From Eudorina sp. 2006-703-Eu-15 (lineage: Eukaryota > Chlorophyta > Chlorophyceae > Chlamydomonadales > Volvocaceae): a DNA stretch of 64,000 bases. The stretch spans positions 1,053,311 to 1,117,310 of the forward strand of contig BDSI01000012.1 of the NCBI GenBank assembly GCA_003117195.1. Reading direction: 5' to 3'. Numbering within the stretch: position 1 is the stretch's first letter; the number at the start of each line of letters is the position of its first letter. Shown here in pieces: positions 22,801-33,263 of this stretch. The translations under genes were made by a program, and so were the position numbers. The notes beneath the pieces were generated by a model, which did no database searches, was not told the DNA's origin, and was given only the letters and a program-made list of their open reading frames with translations.

Positions 22801-24304
22801 CTCAAGGGCCGCAGCAATATCGAGCTGACGATGCCCCTGTGGACCTGGCCAGAGATGAAGATGTGCTGGCAGCACATGTACAAGGACAAGGTGGTTCGGG
22901 AATTTCTGGGGTGGGGAGCAGAGGGACGGGGTCGCAGCGTCGGTGCTGCTGATGTTGTTATAGGTTGCGTAAAAACAATGTGTGATAGCTCACCTTTGGC
23001 TCACCTTTGGCGCCAGGGATCGGTGCCCTGCCATGATGTGTGCCATGCATGCCGCAGCTCACCCTATTGCGCGCCGAGCGCAACTACAACGATTGGTATG
23101 GTGGCGTGCCGCGGCTGGTGCTGGAGGACCCTGCCTGCCGCAGCGATGACGGAAACATCGCCCTTAAGGCGATTAAGGAGACAAGCATTGAGGAGGTGCG
23201 GTTGGTCGCGGGGTTATGTTGAGGGCGTGGTTACGCTGAGCGCGGGATGCAAAACGCTGTTCCCAGGTGCAAAACGCTGTTCTCTGTCCAGCATGTATGC
23301 GATGTTTACGACCGCTCTGCCTGTGCTGCTGTTGCAGGTTGACCGAGCCATTTGCGGGCTGTACGATGCCGGCTCAGAGGCCACCCACTACATCATCCAC
23401 CAGGATGGCAACCGCAGCACCTTCCGCAAGAGCGAACCAAAGTTTGCCACCAGCACAATCGCGAATCTCTTCCTCAAAGAGGTCAAAAGCAACAGCATTT
23501 CGGCGCTGATGCTGGCCGAGCTGTCTGGCCCGTCAAACAGCCTGGCCAGCGTGCGTGGGCAGATCTTTGAGGTTGAGGCACACAAGGCGCTGCTTGACGG
23601 CGGTTGCTTCGAGTACAAGTTCTTGGATGTGCCCTGCGACATTTCCCGCGGCTCGCGTGGGCCACCCAGCGCTGCTTTCACTGCTGCAAAACAGGCGGCG
23701 CTCAAGAAGGCTGCCACCGCCGTGGCTGGCGGGGCTGGTGGCGCCGCAGCAGGCCAGCCGCTGCAGTTGCAGCTGCCGAGCTACGGGCAACCGGTGCTCT
23801 TCCCAGCCGGAACGGATAAGGACATCAGCGACTTCTGCAGCGCAGCGAAGGCGTGCTCAGCGCCTTCCTACCTGCAGCCCGCCCGATCAGCGCACCCCGT
23901 CATCGACGCCTGCATCTTTCCAGACAACCTGTTGCAGTTCACAGTCGCCGACAGCCGCAGCGCAATCGACGAGGAGCTGCTGGAGAAGCACCTACAGTGC
24001 CTGCCGGACCAGCCGAAGTACTTCCTCAACTACTGTGTGCCTGCCGACAAGTACGACAGGTTCAAGGTCCCCAACTTACGGCGCGTGAGTGACCGCGTGC
24101 AGAAAACATTAGTGCGGGTTGTCAAGGTCAGTGCCGGTGGCCGTGGCACGTCAGTGCCGGTGGCCGTGGCGCGTAAAATGCTGTAAGGCCCTCTTTGGCG
24201 GCGCCGGCGGCGCCGGCAGCACCAGCAGCGGCGGTGTGCATGTTAGCCCCCCCCCCGCCGCCGCAGCGGCGGCGGGAAGGGCCGGCGGAGCGGCGCAAGG
24301 GTGA
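19826..24304 (+). CDS. Crinkler/RHS-like P-loop NTPase fused to a PD-(D/E)XK-type nuclease (7 exons, 647 aa)
   Basis: Exons: 19826-20177, 22023-22434, 22547-22628, 22795-22890, 23058-23195, 23338-24084, 24188-24304. Phases agree and sum to 648 codons with the stop. Residues about 1-117 are a charged coiled coil. The NTPase follows, with Walker A GVPGTGKS, the acidic YFVDG segment taken as Walker B, the MPLWTWPEM block and the family hallmark GGVPRLVLEDP. The C-terminal region has EVEAHKALL, HPVIDACIFPD and LLQFTV, fitting the E, D and Q-x-T positions of the RHS/Crinkler nuclease domain. Such proteins are known as effectors or conflict proteins in oomycetes, fungi and trypanosomes; a role in DNA targeting or self-defence here is inference. 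The start is the first ATG in the coiled-coil frame. The last exon (Gly/Ala-rich tail) is the least certain. No frame damage was seen. Confidence 0.78.
20862..20922 (+). repeat. Intron-1 direct repeat, unit 1
   Basis: About 60 bp from CACCCGTTGGATTTCC to CCCTGCATCGCAG. It is repeated with substitutions at 21661-21716 inside the same 1.8-kb first intron of the NTPase-nuclease gene. The rest of that intron holds no supported gene. Confidence 0.6.
21661..21716 (+). repeat. Intron-1 direct repeat, unit 2
   Basis: Second unit, CACCCGTTGGGTTTCC to CCCTGCATCGCAG, about 800 bp from the first. The spacing suggests an old segmental duplication or two fragments of one mobile element. Confidence 0.6.
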
Positions 24305-24739
24305 AACCTGACCAGTGCGCGCCTTCGCGCCTGGGACCAGCGGCGGCAGCGGCAGGCTGTGGTGAGCGCCCGTCGCTGGTGTACGCCACCAGCGGAAGTC
24401 GTTGGGGGTGGGGCAAGGGAGGACCGCAGGGCACCCACACTCGCGCCCCGCCTGCGCGTGCAGCTTCCGCCCGTTGCACTAGCAGCAGCGCTAGGGCTGT
24501 GACTACCCTGCCGGTGATGATGAGGGCGCCTGTGCGCGCCGCGGCCGCTGCCGCTGCTGATAAGCGACCGTGACCAGCTGTGCGCCGTGGCCATTGGCTC
24601 AGTGCGTGACTCTAGAGTGGCACAGTAGAGCAGGGAGTAGCATGAGTAGTAGCACTGTCATCAGCTCCGAGGTGGCTCCGAGTGCACTGGCGACGTGACG
24701 TGCGCGACGTGCGTGCCTCAGTAAAGCACGGCGGTAGGA

Positions 24740-24744
24740 TGTAA
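24740..24744 (+). terminator. Candidate TGTAA poly(A) signal
   Basis: TGTAA, the usual volvocine poly(A) signal, lies about 435 nt after the proposed stop of the NTPase-nuclease gene, a normal 3'-UTR length for these algae. A five-base match is weak evidence by itself. Confidence 0.4.
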
Positions 24745-24906
24745 ACAATGAGAAACGTGGTGTGTTGTGGACCTGGCACGGATGGCCGCCATGATGGGCA
24801 GGATGACCTGCAAGTGGCTCTATTTGGGAAAGCGCACAAGCGGAAAGGGAAGGCATTTACTGCTGAGGCGGGCGCTTGAAGGGCCCTAATCGTGAAAGAT
24901 GTGTTG

Positions 24907-24980
24907 CACAATGCGGCTTGAGTAGTCGAGGAGTGCAGCAGGAAGCCGCTGCACTCCTCGACTTCCCAAGCCGCATTGTG
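24907..24980. repeat. Long inverted repeat (hairpin)
   Basis: The left arm CACAATGCGGCTT (24907-24919) pairs perfectly with 24968-24980. The inner arm TCGAGGAGTGCAG (24926-24938) pairs perfectly with 24949-24961. Between them is a 6/6 segment with four more pairs, and the loop is 10 nt. This makes a stem of about 32 bp. It may be an RNA hairpin or a small foldback element. Confidence 0.9.
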
Positions 24981-26082
24981 ACCAGTCGTGGGTATTCGAT
25001 TGTGGTGGTCTATTCGGCGGGGTGGGGCTGGGTGGGCCCGCCTGGGGTGGTTTAAGGGCCTGTCCTGAGGTCCGATTTCCGTCGCGCTTTCTTGGGGATG
25101 GCATGAATGCATTAATAGCCCATGGACAAATTTTCAGGAGTTTCGGAGGTGGTCGACGACTTGCGGTTGGTTGTGCTTTACGGCAGTGATTTTATTCACT
25201 CGGTCAATACATGAAAATCACGCGGCTCATCCTGTTTTCCGTAACTTCACCCGCTCGTCCTTCGCAACCGGCGCGGGCAACACAAACGACGCTTTCGATC
25301 AAGTCACGAAGCCAAACGCACTTAAGGAGATTCTACTTTTGTTTGGGGCACTAGAGGTCTATCCTTTGCTCTGCGTGCGCCCCGACAGAGTTCAGAACTG
25401 CGGCTTAGACACGGCAGGAGAGAAGCGACTACAGTTTCATTCTTAAGCTAGTTTCTGCCTTTCGGCTGTCAGTTGTTAGTTATGCCCCGGTGACCCGGGT
25501 CACCGGGGCTGCCCTACTCCTTTATATACTTGGAAGCTTGGCTTGTGGTTGTGTTGCGCCCAGCAGAACTGCAGTGTAAAGGCCCGAATCCCAAGCAGGC
25601 CGCTGTGTTGCCACCATTCCCAACGCCGGAGCCTCGCATTAGACAGCCGAATAGAAGGCTAGAGTTCAGAAGACCACTTCAGTGTAGCAGGACAGCAAGC
25701 TCTGCCCACACGCGGGACTGCAAGGAACATTGCACATGCAAGAAGGGGTTCCTGACATGTCGTGTAAGCCTTTGTGCCGCCCTGCAACATTTGTGTGTGT
25801 GTTTAGAATTGCAACCCGCCCGTGTGTGTGTGTGTTACATGGTTGGGGGTGCGTAACCCCATACCTGCATACTCATACGAGCCGGAGGCCCAAGGGCAAA
25901 CAAAACGCCCAAAAGCACTGGTTTGCGATACCGCATTAACAGGAGTCGACGAGACTAGCGCCCAAAGGGCACGGTAGAATTACGGTGAGCCCACATGCGC
26001 TCCAACATCTTTGCCAAACGAGCCGGATCCCAGGCCATCGCCTCCCTCATAGTCACATATTGTTAGGGCGGCGACATTTGAA
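24981..26082. other. Intergenic, no supported gene
   Basis: Region between the hairpin and LINE-A. A 91-codon plus frame at 25171-25446 is not recognised. The only clear structures are the palindrome at 25484 and a short dispersed motif near 25798. Confidence 0.4.
25484..25509. repeat. Perfect 26-bp palindrome
   Basis: GCCCCGGTGACCC followed immediately by its exact reverse complement, with no spacer. It could be a terminus of a mobile element, a protein-binding site or a cruciform. Confidence 0.9.
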
Positions 26083-27430
26083 TGAATGAATGAATGAATG
26101 AACGTTACAGCGGACCCCAAAGGGATCACCGGTGTATACCAGGGCAAGCCCCAGCAGGCCCCACCGCCAAGGCGACAGGATACCTCCACACCTCAACGCC
26201 GCACCCAAAAACACACCGGGCCATGACCCCACCCAGCCAGACACCGAAGCAAGCAGAGGCGCGCAGCGGGGCAACACTACCAAAGGGATAGGCACAGCTA
26301 AGGGCAGAATCCCCAGAAGTGGATCAAGCCAAGCACAGGGGAGGTCGCCCACACAGGCACCCCATCACCCAGCTACCACCACCCCTGAGGCACCCAACGT
26401 TGCACCCTCTCGAGGTCTTGGAAGATCCACGCCTGGCTCGTGACACTGCCCAGCGACTGCTAGTGGAGTAGCCCGCATCAGAAGAAATACCTATGCCAAG
26501 CAATAACATACCAACGGGAGCCCCGCCTCCTACCCAATCTGAGGGCAGGCCAGGTCCCCAACTTGAGCCCCGGGTCGGGTACCCCGATTACAAACAGGCA
26601 GAGGGCGGGGAACCCGTGCCTCATCCCTCCTCAGGAGCAGGCCCCGCACATCGCAAGACTCCCCCCGACACTTTCAAGAAAGGGTGGAAAGGGCCCACCG
26701 AGGTCCATCCCCGTCTCGGGAGTCCCAACTGGGCAAACCCGTTAAGGCGCCCCCAAAAGTCAGTGATTGCGCGCCGCTCCCCTTGCTCTGCCAATTCCGG
26801 TCCCGGCCGTGCAGTCGTACCCTGACCAGGTGCGGACCGCCGCAGGGCGGCCGCCATGAACCGGCGACCAGTCTCCATGGCCGCGATCGCGGCCAACACC
26901 ACCACATCCCATACACATTGCTCCAAGGGTGGCGGGGGTTCCGCCAGCCAGACCTGCGTCCTCCTAATCCGCGCCCCAAGGCGCGGTTCCATCTGACCCA
27001 CCACCGCCTGGGCCACCCGGCACGACCAGAAATGGTGCTGGCGGGGTGTTTGTCCTCCCGCCTTCCGTTGGGTATTCACCGCATCCACACCGCGCCACCC
27101 TCGCGTGGCGCATATGGGAATTGCCCAACAACGGGACGCCATCGACTGTAAGGCGCCAAAAGGCCTCCTTATGCTCATTTTCCCACCGGGTACTAAGCCA
27201 GAGGCGGCTCAGCAGTCCCTGGATCCGGGCGGCCGCCACCTGAGTGATCGGGTCGGTGGCCCCCAGCCCTACCGCCTCACAGGCAAACAGCAAGTGGGCC
27301 GCACTGCGACGTTCCGCCACCTCGGCTAGTTGCATCGCCGTCCCCACTTGAACAGAATACTCTCTCAGGGCCACCTTCCGCCCCTTCCGCCCCTTCCGCC
27401 CACCTTCCGCCCATTGCAATGATGAGCAAA
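26083..27430 (-). mobile_element. LINE-A, 5'-truncated, with C-terminal ORF2 remnant
   Basis: The minus-strand element ends in GTCCGCTGTAACGTTCATTC and a (TTCA)n tail at 26083-26103. Upstream, two overlapping frames (27419-26964 and 27178-26621) encode the end of a LINE polyprotein: an FWRLTVDGVPLLGNSH-like block, then C-x-C ... QHHFWSC, the Cys/His cluster seen after the reverse transcriptase in L1-type elements. The frame switches near 27050, so it is frameshifted. Only the C-terminal region is present, and the 5' break is near 27430 at a (CCGCCCCTTC)n tract. It is almost certainly immobile. Confidence 0.75.
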
Positions 27431-27462
27431 CTCGCCTGAAGGGACCGCGAGCGTGGTCATCA

Positions 27463-29004
27463 TCACCATGTTGCTGCAGTTGCCCGCCCTCTCTTCACTG
27501 CCGTACGTACTACGCCAGGAGCGATCGACCACTCATCACCTACTACTGCCCCCACACAGATGTATACCCTCTGCTGCTGCGCCAAAGCCAAACACGCCCT
27601 TAACAACGCCCGCACATACAACCCAACTAACTGACCGCAGGCCTGCACCATACGTTGCATCCGCATCGTCCTGGTGGCGGATGATGAGCTCCTTCAACGG
27701 TATACTGCTGTTGTCACCGTACCATCGCCGCCGCCTGCCTCCTTGGCGACACATGGTCCCAGCTGCGCAGATCCTGCGGCTCCTTATTGTAGGCCTGGCA
27801 GGTGGTGGAGACGCTCCACACCTCCGGGGCCACCGTGGCAGCAGGCGATGTACCCGAGATGAGCAGCTCAGTCGGGGAACGGAGCGTGTATTCTGGAGTC
27901 AGGCATGTGATGTCTGGACATGCAGGGTGTAGGATGGAAGGAATGGTATCATCCCAGGGCACAGGATAGGATGCCTGACCAATTAGGCTAGGTCCAGAGG
28001 TGATGAGGCTCACATGCAGCTGCCTGGCAGCTGCAGGCACACTAATCATCAGGTGCTATGCGCGGGCCTCGCTCACAGCACGTCCACAAGTCATGCTGCA
28101 TCTGGGGGGCGGTGGAGTGTGCTGTGCTTCAACGGTCTGGGAACGTCGTCGCCGAAGGGACAAGTGAAACTGTGCGCAGTGTGTCAAGCGGTAATAAACG
28201 TCCGCAGTTGCCAACTATGCCGCGGCAGCCCCGCCGCGACACCACCGCGGGATGCCGGAGAGCCCTTTGCACCTTTCGGTGATAGGATGTAGTCAATGAG
28301 GCTACGCCGCAGCCCAGCGGCCACGAGGTCGTCGTAAGTCGCAGCGTGCAGAACGTCGACGGTGCCATAGCCGTGTCGCCATAGGTCGTCCAAATCGGCG
28401 TCCTCGAAGGCCGTTGGGGTATGGATTGGGGAACCGATACGTGGCACAGGAGTCAATACGCGACCCAAGTTACTTACCATACATACCTGAATTGTGCGCT
28501 CACTGTTACCTCGGGCGACCGCGTCGCCGCCGGACCCATCCCGGACCAACCAACGCGCGACAGCACGAGGACGGACCACACCCCAGACAGCACAAATTAT
28601 CGAGAACGTAGTACTCACCTGCGCAAAGGGGACGAAACGCGGACGGACGGCGAGGCGAACGGAAGATGTGAGTTGCAACAAAGGGCAGACAAACGGCATG
28701 CAAAGGCAAAGGTTAAATGAAAGAAAAAGAAGAAAAGAGCACGCAAACCCGGCGGCGACGCGGCGAAAGAGGGCGGGTCCAGGAAACGGTAGACGGAAAT
28801 AGCAATGCAAGAATGTACGGGCGTACGGGTGTACGGAAAGGCGACATCGCAGACGGGCGTAGGGTTGGCAGGCACCGAAACAGGAGTTCCGCAATCAGGG
28901 AGCAATCGGTGACCGCGGGGGTGACGCAAGGCCGTTGGGGTGGCTCCAAACTCCCGTAAGGTTGTGCGCATCTGCTCCCACTGTGGCATCGGATCGACGT
29001 CCAT
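27463..29004 (-). pseudogene. SAM-like domain protein gene, split by an insertion
   Basis: Coding pieces on the minus strand: 29004-28928 (21 codons from ATG to REFGA, then TPTA), 28420-28243, 28030-27723 and 27642-27463 (stop). The last two junctions are consistent GT-AG introns (212 and 80 nt) in matching phase. The N-terminal part, with DLDDLWRHGYG and DLVAAGLRRSLIDYIL, resembles a SAM or helix-hairpin interaction fold. The rest is not recognised. A 507-bp insertion flanked by a 14-bp direct repeat separates pieces one and two. Taking out the insert plus one repeat (521 bp) would restore the frame, and leaving it in shifts the frame. It could still be removed as an intron, but no good donor was found in the first piece. 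Confidence 0.5.
28421..28927. mobile_element. 507-bp insertion with 14-bp target duplication
   Basis: Flanked by identical AAGGCCGTTGGGGT at 28407-28420 and 28928-28941. No terminal inverted repeat is visible. It contains donor-like and acceptor-like signals on the minus strand (CAG|GTATGT near 28490 and GCGCAG near 28620). The family is unknown. Confidence 0.6.
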
Positions 29005-29597
29005 TGTGGCGAGGAGCAGCTTCTAGCGCGACCTTCGTAGTTCGGAAGGGTTGGTGAGAAACAGCGATCTAGCATGACCTACATCGCTCGAAAGGTTTGA
29101 TGACACTTCAGAGATACAACAGAACGAATGGAGATCGACTGCGTGACGAGCCTTCTGGCCAGCAGAGGTTTGGAGAAGAACTACCTTTATCTCGCTCAGC
29201 GTGCCAAGGCACGCGTGGCCAGTCCAGCTCCAAATATAAAATTCTGAAGTAATTAGGGCGATTAACGTGCTCAGGAGCTACGTAGAGATAGAACGGCGCA
29301 AACTTCCACATAATGGTCCGTCCAACCTCGATTAAGGGTTTTCCGTGGTTTTTACGTTTTTCATCGTGGGCCTTGCGCTGGAAAATCGTGCTTGGAGCGC
29401 ATGGAACTGCTGTGAGTAGGATGATATTAGGTCATGTCCGGCCTCGCCTAAACTTTGTACCTGTTCGGCATAGGGCCCACGAACTCAAAACCGACTTTAT
29501 GGCCATTGCAGGACGCGTGTGGACAGCGGTAAATCCTAGCCATGCAAGCGGCATCGCCTCGCTCGCCCATTTGCTGCTGCATTGGCATGTATCTTAT

Positions 29598-30162
29598 GTT
29601 CAGTAATGCCCGCCGAGTTGCGTAAGCGCCTAGAAGTGCAAACCAAACAATACCGTAAACACCCACCGCTCAAAGGACACACCTCGAGTCCTCGACAGCA
29701 CTCGTGGTACGTATGAGTTGGCGAAGACATATCAGATATCAGGCTCACTTACGGTATCAGGCCAGAGTACATCCAGGAAAAAAACTCAAAACCGCCGCCC
29801 GGGCGGCATGACGTGCCTGCCAGGCATCGCTTGATGTACTGTGCTGCAATTTTAAGGCCCCCAAACGGTCACCGTAAAACACATACACGGAAGCAGCGCA
29901 GCGAACATCCATTCTGGGGCCAACATGCGCGAAAACTAAATGGGCGGCGGCGCTGTAGGCCACACGCAATCACAAGACACGGCAACGATGGTGCACCCGT
30001 GCGCATGTCATGATATTGTCAAACCCAAATCAACCTATCCGCCTAACACATACAGTCGAGCAATTATACCCATTTTAACAGTAAACTGGCCAGTCCACCT
30101 GTGGGCCGCCCCGCTCACATTCACCGGGTCATGCGTACGGATACACCCATGTGCGGTTTTAT
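29598..30162. repeat. Dispersed repeat R, interrupted copy
   Basis: The left half (29598-29672) and right half (30111-30162) together match the copy at 15087-15212 at roughly 90%. The central 438 bp has no counterpart there. Confidence 0.7.
29673..30110. mobile_element. 438-bp insertion with 7-bp target duplication
   Basis: Bounded by CCGCTCA at 29666-29672 and 30111-30117. The uninterrupted copy of the host repeat has this heptamer once. The insert has no visible inverted repeats and no convincing ORF, so its class is unknown. Confidence 0.65.
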
Positions 30163-31328
30163 AATCAACCTTTCTCACCACACACCGTTATTGTGAATTC
30201 GCAACATACGCAAGCATGCAGCCGGCTGACATCGCCCGCTGTGCTTGCAACCAGGAAGAGACGCATGGAGGCCCGTGATCGCGCGTCGCGCGCTCACCGG
30301 CCCACATGCCCGTGATCACGCGTCCCCGCGCGCGTGCGCATGACTGATGCGAAGGAAGGACACCGTCATTGTGCTGTACTCATCCGAGCTTAGGGACCAA
30401 CTGCTAGGTCCCTGCTAGGTCCAAACCCAAACATACCAGTTGCCAGACCATGCCAACTCAACCATGCCAAACCGAACCGCAGTCAAGGACAGGGGTGGTG
30501 CCAAGATGCCGCTCAACACGTCGCTCCACACTGATACACGACACGCGGGGCGGCGGGCATGCACACAACCGCTTGCAGGTTGCAGGCCCAGGTAGGTGCA
30601 CGCTGAGTACTCCTCGTTGGTATGTGGGAGCGGACTGGGCTGACGAAGGACGGAAGAGAAAACCGGAGCCGATAAAGGTCGATGCAAGCTTGGCCAAGGA
30701 GCGTGTGTGCGGACCAGCACCGACACCAGCATCTACCGCGGCGTCAGCACCCAACCAAAAACCGCCGTGCCCTTGGCTGGGTCGGCTTCATACAGCCGCC
30801 GGCGGTACACGACACGGGCCGACCTGCGTCGCCAACCGCATGTCTCCGCCGCCACCAGCTGGCAGCAGCCCTGGCGGGAGCGGCCAAGCGCGTGCTGTAC
30901 AGGCCGCCCCACACAAAGCTGGAAGGCCGCGGGAACCCTTCCCTTCGTTGCATACCCTCCTTCCCTCCATATCCAACGCCGCGGGCACGTCTGCCTCGCA
31001 GCGGCAGTGCCTATACACACGCGCCAGCATGGCTGCAGCTGCCGCCGGCAGCCGCACAGGCCGCAGTGTCCGGCCATGGCCCGCGCAGGCGGGATAAGAC
31101 CACCTCAGGCAGGGACCGCCCGCCCCTTGACAACAGCGACAATGTCAACGCAACCGCGAACACGTTGCCAGCGGCCCGGCGCAAGCGTACACGACGCAGC
31201 AGCCAGCACAGGCCAACATATCAGCCCGTCCCCCAGCAAGGGTGCCGGGTGCATCAACCACATCACAACCAGCCCACTCGGCAGCCGAATCAACGGGAAG
31301 GGACCCGCACAGTCAATTCCTCAATATA

Positions 31329-31853
31329 ATGGTGACAGCATGTGTGTCCTGTGTCCCCAACCACCCAGAGGCCCACGATACCTGCCAGCTGCATGTCCGT
31401 GCGCTCAGCCGCAGCGCGCTATTTGATGAAATGCACAGAGTTTTTAAAACTCTGAGTTTGATTCCCGGCTGGGTGCAAGTGAGGCTGATTGAGGATGCAA
31501 GGCAGCGAATGCGACATGTCGTTGGCGGCACCATCACCAGCATCACCACTACGCTACCAGCACCCGCACCAGCACCACCAGCACCATCAGTTGTGGCACG
31601 GGAGCCTAGAAGAACTCAAGCCCGCAGTAGGCTGCATGCACCCGAGTTGCACACCCCACAGCACAGCGCAATGCCGATGCAAGCAAACTCTACCCGCGAC
31701 ACGCCATACACACCAGCTACATTTAACCTCCTGACCCCACATCGGCAAGTCCAAGCACGCAGCGACATGCACAGCCCTCGTGCTCGACGGGCTCGTCGCG
31801 CCGCATCGCCGCATCGCCGCACGTCTACAGCCGCACGTCTACAGCCCATGTAA
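31329..31853 (+). CDS. Unrecognised ORF
   Basis: An ATG-initiated frame of 174 codons. The first about 70 residues are not low-complexity and contain six Cys/His residues in a CVSCVPNHPEAHDTC-like segment, followed by a Pro/Ala and Arg-rich tail. No domain is recognised and no splice context was found. It may be chance or a fragment of an unannotated gene. Confidence 0.25.
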   Translation: MVTACVSCVPNHPEAHDTCQLHVRALSRSALFDEMHRVFKTLSLIPGWVQVRLIEDARQRMRHVVGGTITSITTTLPAPAPAPPAPSVVAREPRRTQARSRLHAPELHTPQHSAMPMQANSTRDTPYTPATFNLLTPHRQVQARSDMHSPRARRARRAASPHRRTSTAARLQPM

Positions 31854-32587
31854 CCCGCACCGGTGCGCTGTGGTCACCGTGCGCCGGGCCTGCCCAGCGC
31901 GGGCTGATTCAGGAGATGCCCTCCTAAACCGAAGAACCCCCGAACACACTCGCCGCCAGGTAACTGACCGTCCGCCCTGTCCCCCTCGTCATCGTACACC
32001 CTCCACACAACACATCCGCCGCGGAACGGCATCCCATCAGGAGTACCCAACGCAGTGATGCCCCCACGTGGGTCTGGGTCGCACACACACACCCCAGTAT
32101 ATTGGTGCTTGGTTTGGGTCGGGCGGGTCTCTTACCTGAACACAGTCCATACCATGATTCATGAAGCAATTCACGCACATCGCACAGTAGTGTAAAGCAG
32201 CCACCCCACGTCATTTCCCCTGCCTTTGCCTCGTCGACAGTTTTGCGGGCCAACGGCATCCATCTTGCAGGCACACTGCCGTTGCGACCTGCCTCAGCCC
32301 GGGCAACGCTCCTATCCCCACCCCACGCGCGCAACGCGTCGCCTTAAGGTGTGCATAGCGGTGGCGGTACGCGCCCCCAGCGTGGCTTGAACCATGTGAT
32401 CAGGGCGGTGATGGTGGCGCGCCGCCGCAATAAACGCATCGTATTGTATCGTGTACAATGTCGTGGCATGCCATGCCATGCCAGGTCGTCTCGTAACGTG
32501 TCATATCATGTCGGGTTGTATACTTGTCGTGCCGCGCTATGATGTCCCGCGTCGTGTAGCGCTGTGTCGGGCGGCCATCCGTGGGGG

Positions 32588-33000
32588 TCAGCACCCGCAG
32601 CCGCACCCAGCGTCATCCGGCCAGGCACGTCCCGCCATCAGCGCATCATACCGGCCCCCAAACCGGCCCGCAAGCGAGGCAGCACGCGGGCGCTCCCCAC
32701 CACCGATCCCATGGCCCCCACGGCCCCACAGCGTCCGCAGCCAGGTCTCCGCCTTCTGATGGCCCAGTCCGCCCAACCGCGCCGCAGCCCCTCGCAGGTG
32801 CCGTCCAGCCAGCCGGTTCGCAGCTGGCCAGGCATCCAATATCTGACGACAACTCCAGGTGCGGTAACTGCCATGGACCAATATTATGAAGAAGAGCCCT
32901 CCCTGTAGGGCGGAAAGCAGGGCGGTCATCACAGGAAGGGTCGGCGTCCTGCGGAGGATCGCGGCGGGATTCTGCCGGGGACCGATTTGCGCGACGTCCC
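32588..33000 (-). mobile_element. Possible LINE reverse-transcriptase remnant
   Basis: A minus frame contains HLRGAAARLGGLGHQKAE, resembling the GGLG block after the catalytic part of LINE reverse transcriptases, preceded by HGSYRTWSC. The frame breaks nearby and no catalytic YxDD was found. This is a weak family assignment. Confidence 0.3.
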
Positions 33001-33025
33001 GGAAACAACGGCCGTTGGAGAGGAT

Positions 33026-33092
33026 GTGCCACCCCCCATCGGCGTCGTGCCACCCCCCATCGGCGTCGTGCCACCCCCCATCGGCGTCGTGT
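33026..33092. repeat. 21-bp tandem repeat, 3 copies
   Basis: Unit GTGCCACCCCCCATCGGCGTC, three exact copies and a partial fourth, just beyond the 3' end of K2. Confidence 0.9.
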
Positions 33093-33263
33093 CATCCCCA
33101 CTTTGTGGTGCGCTATCACCAGGGGCGGTGTGCCTCCTCCATGTTATCTGCCTCGCAAGGCATGAGCAGGAGGCAATACAGCACCCGGGATGCGCACGTT
33201 CGAGACCACCTGCACTCCCCCGACTGACCCACGGGTCCGAAGCAGCAGCACCACCACCGGGAC

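Larger units (their letters stand above)
30163..33263. other. Gene-poor region downstream of K2
   Basis: GC-rich sequence with many overlapping open frames but no recognisable domain apart from the two low-confidence items listed separately. A degenerate (TCGTG)-like stretch lies at about 32440-32560. Confidence 0.4.
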
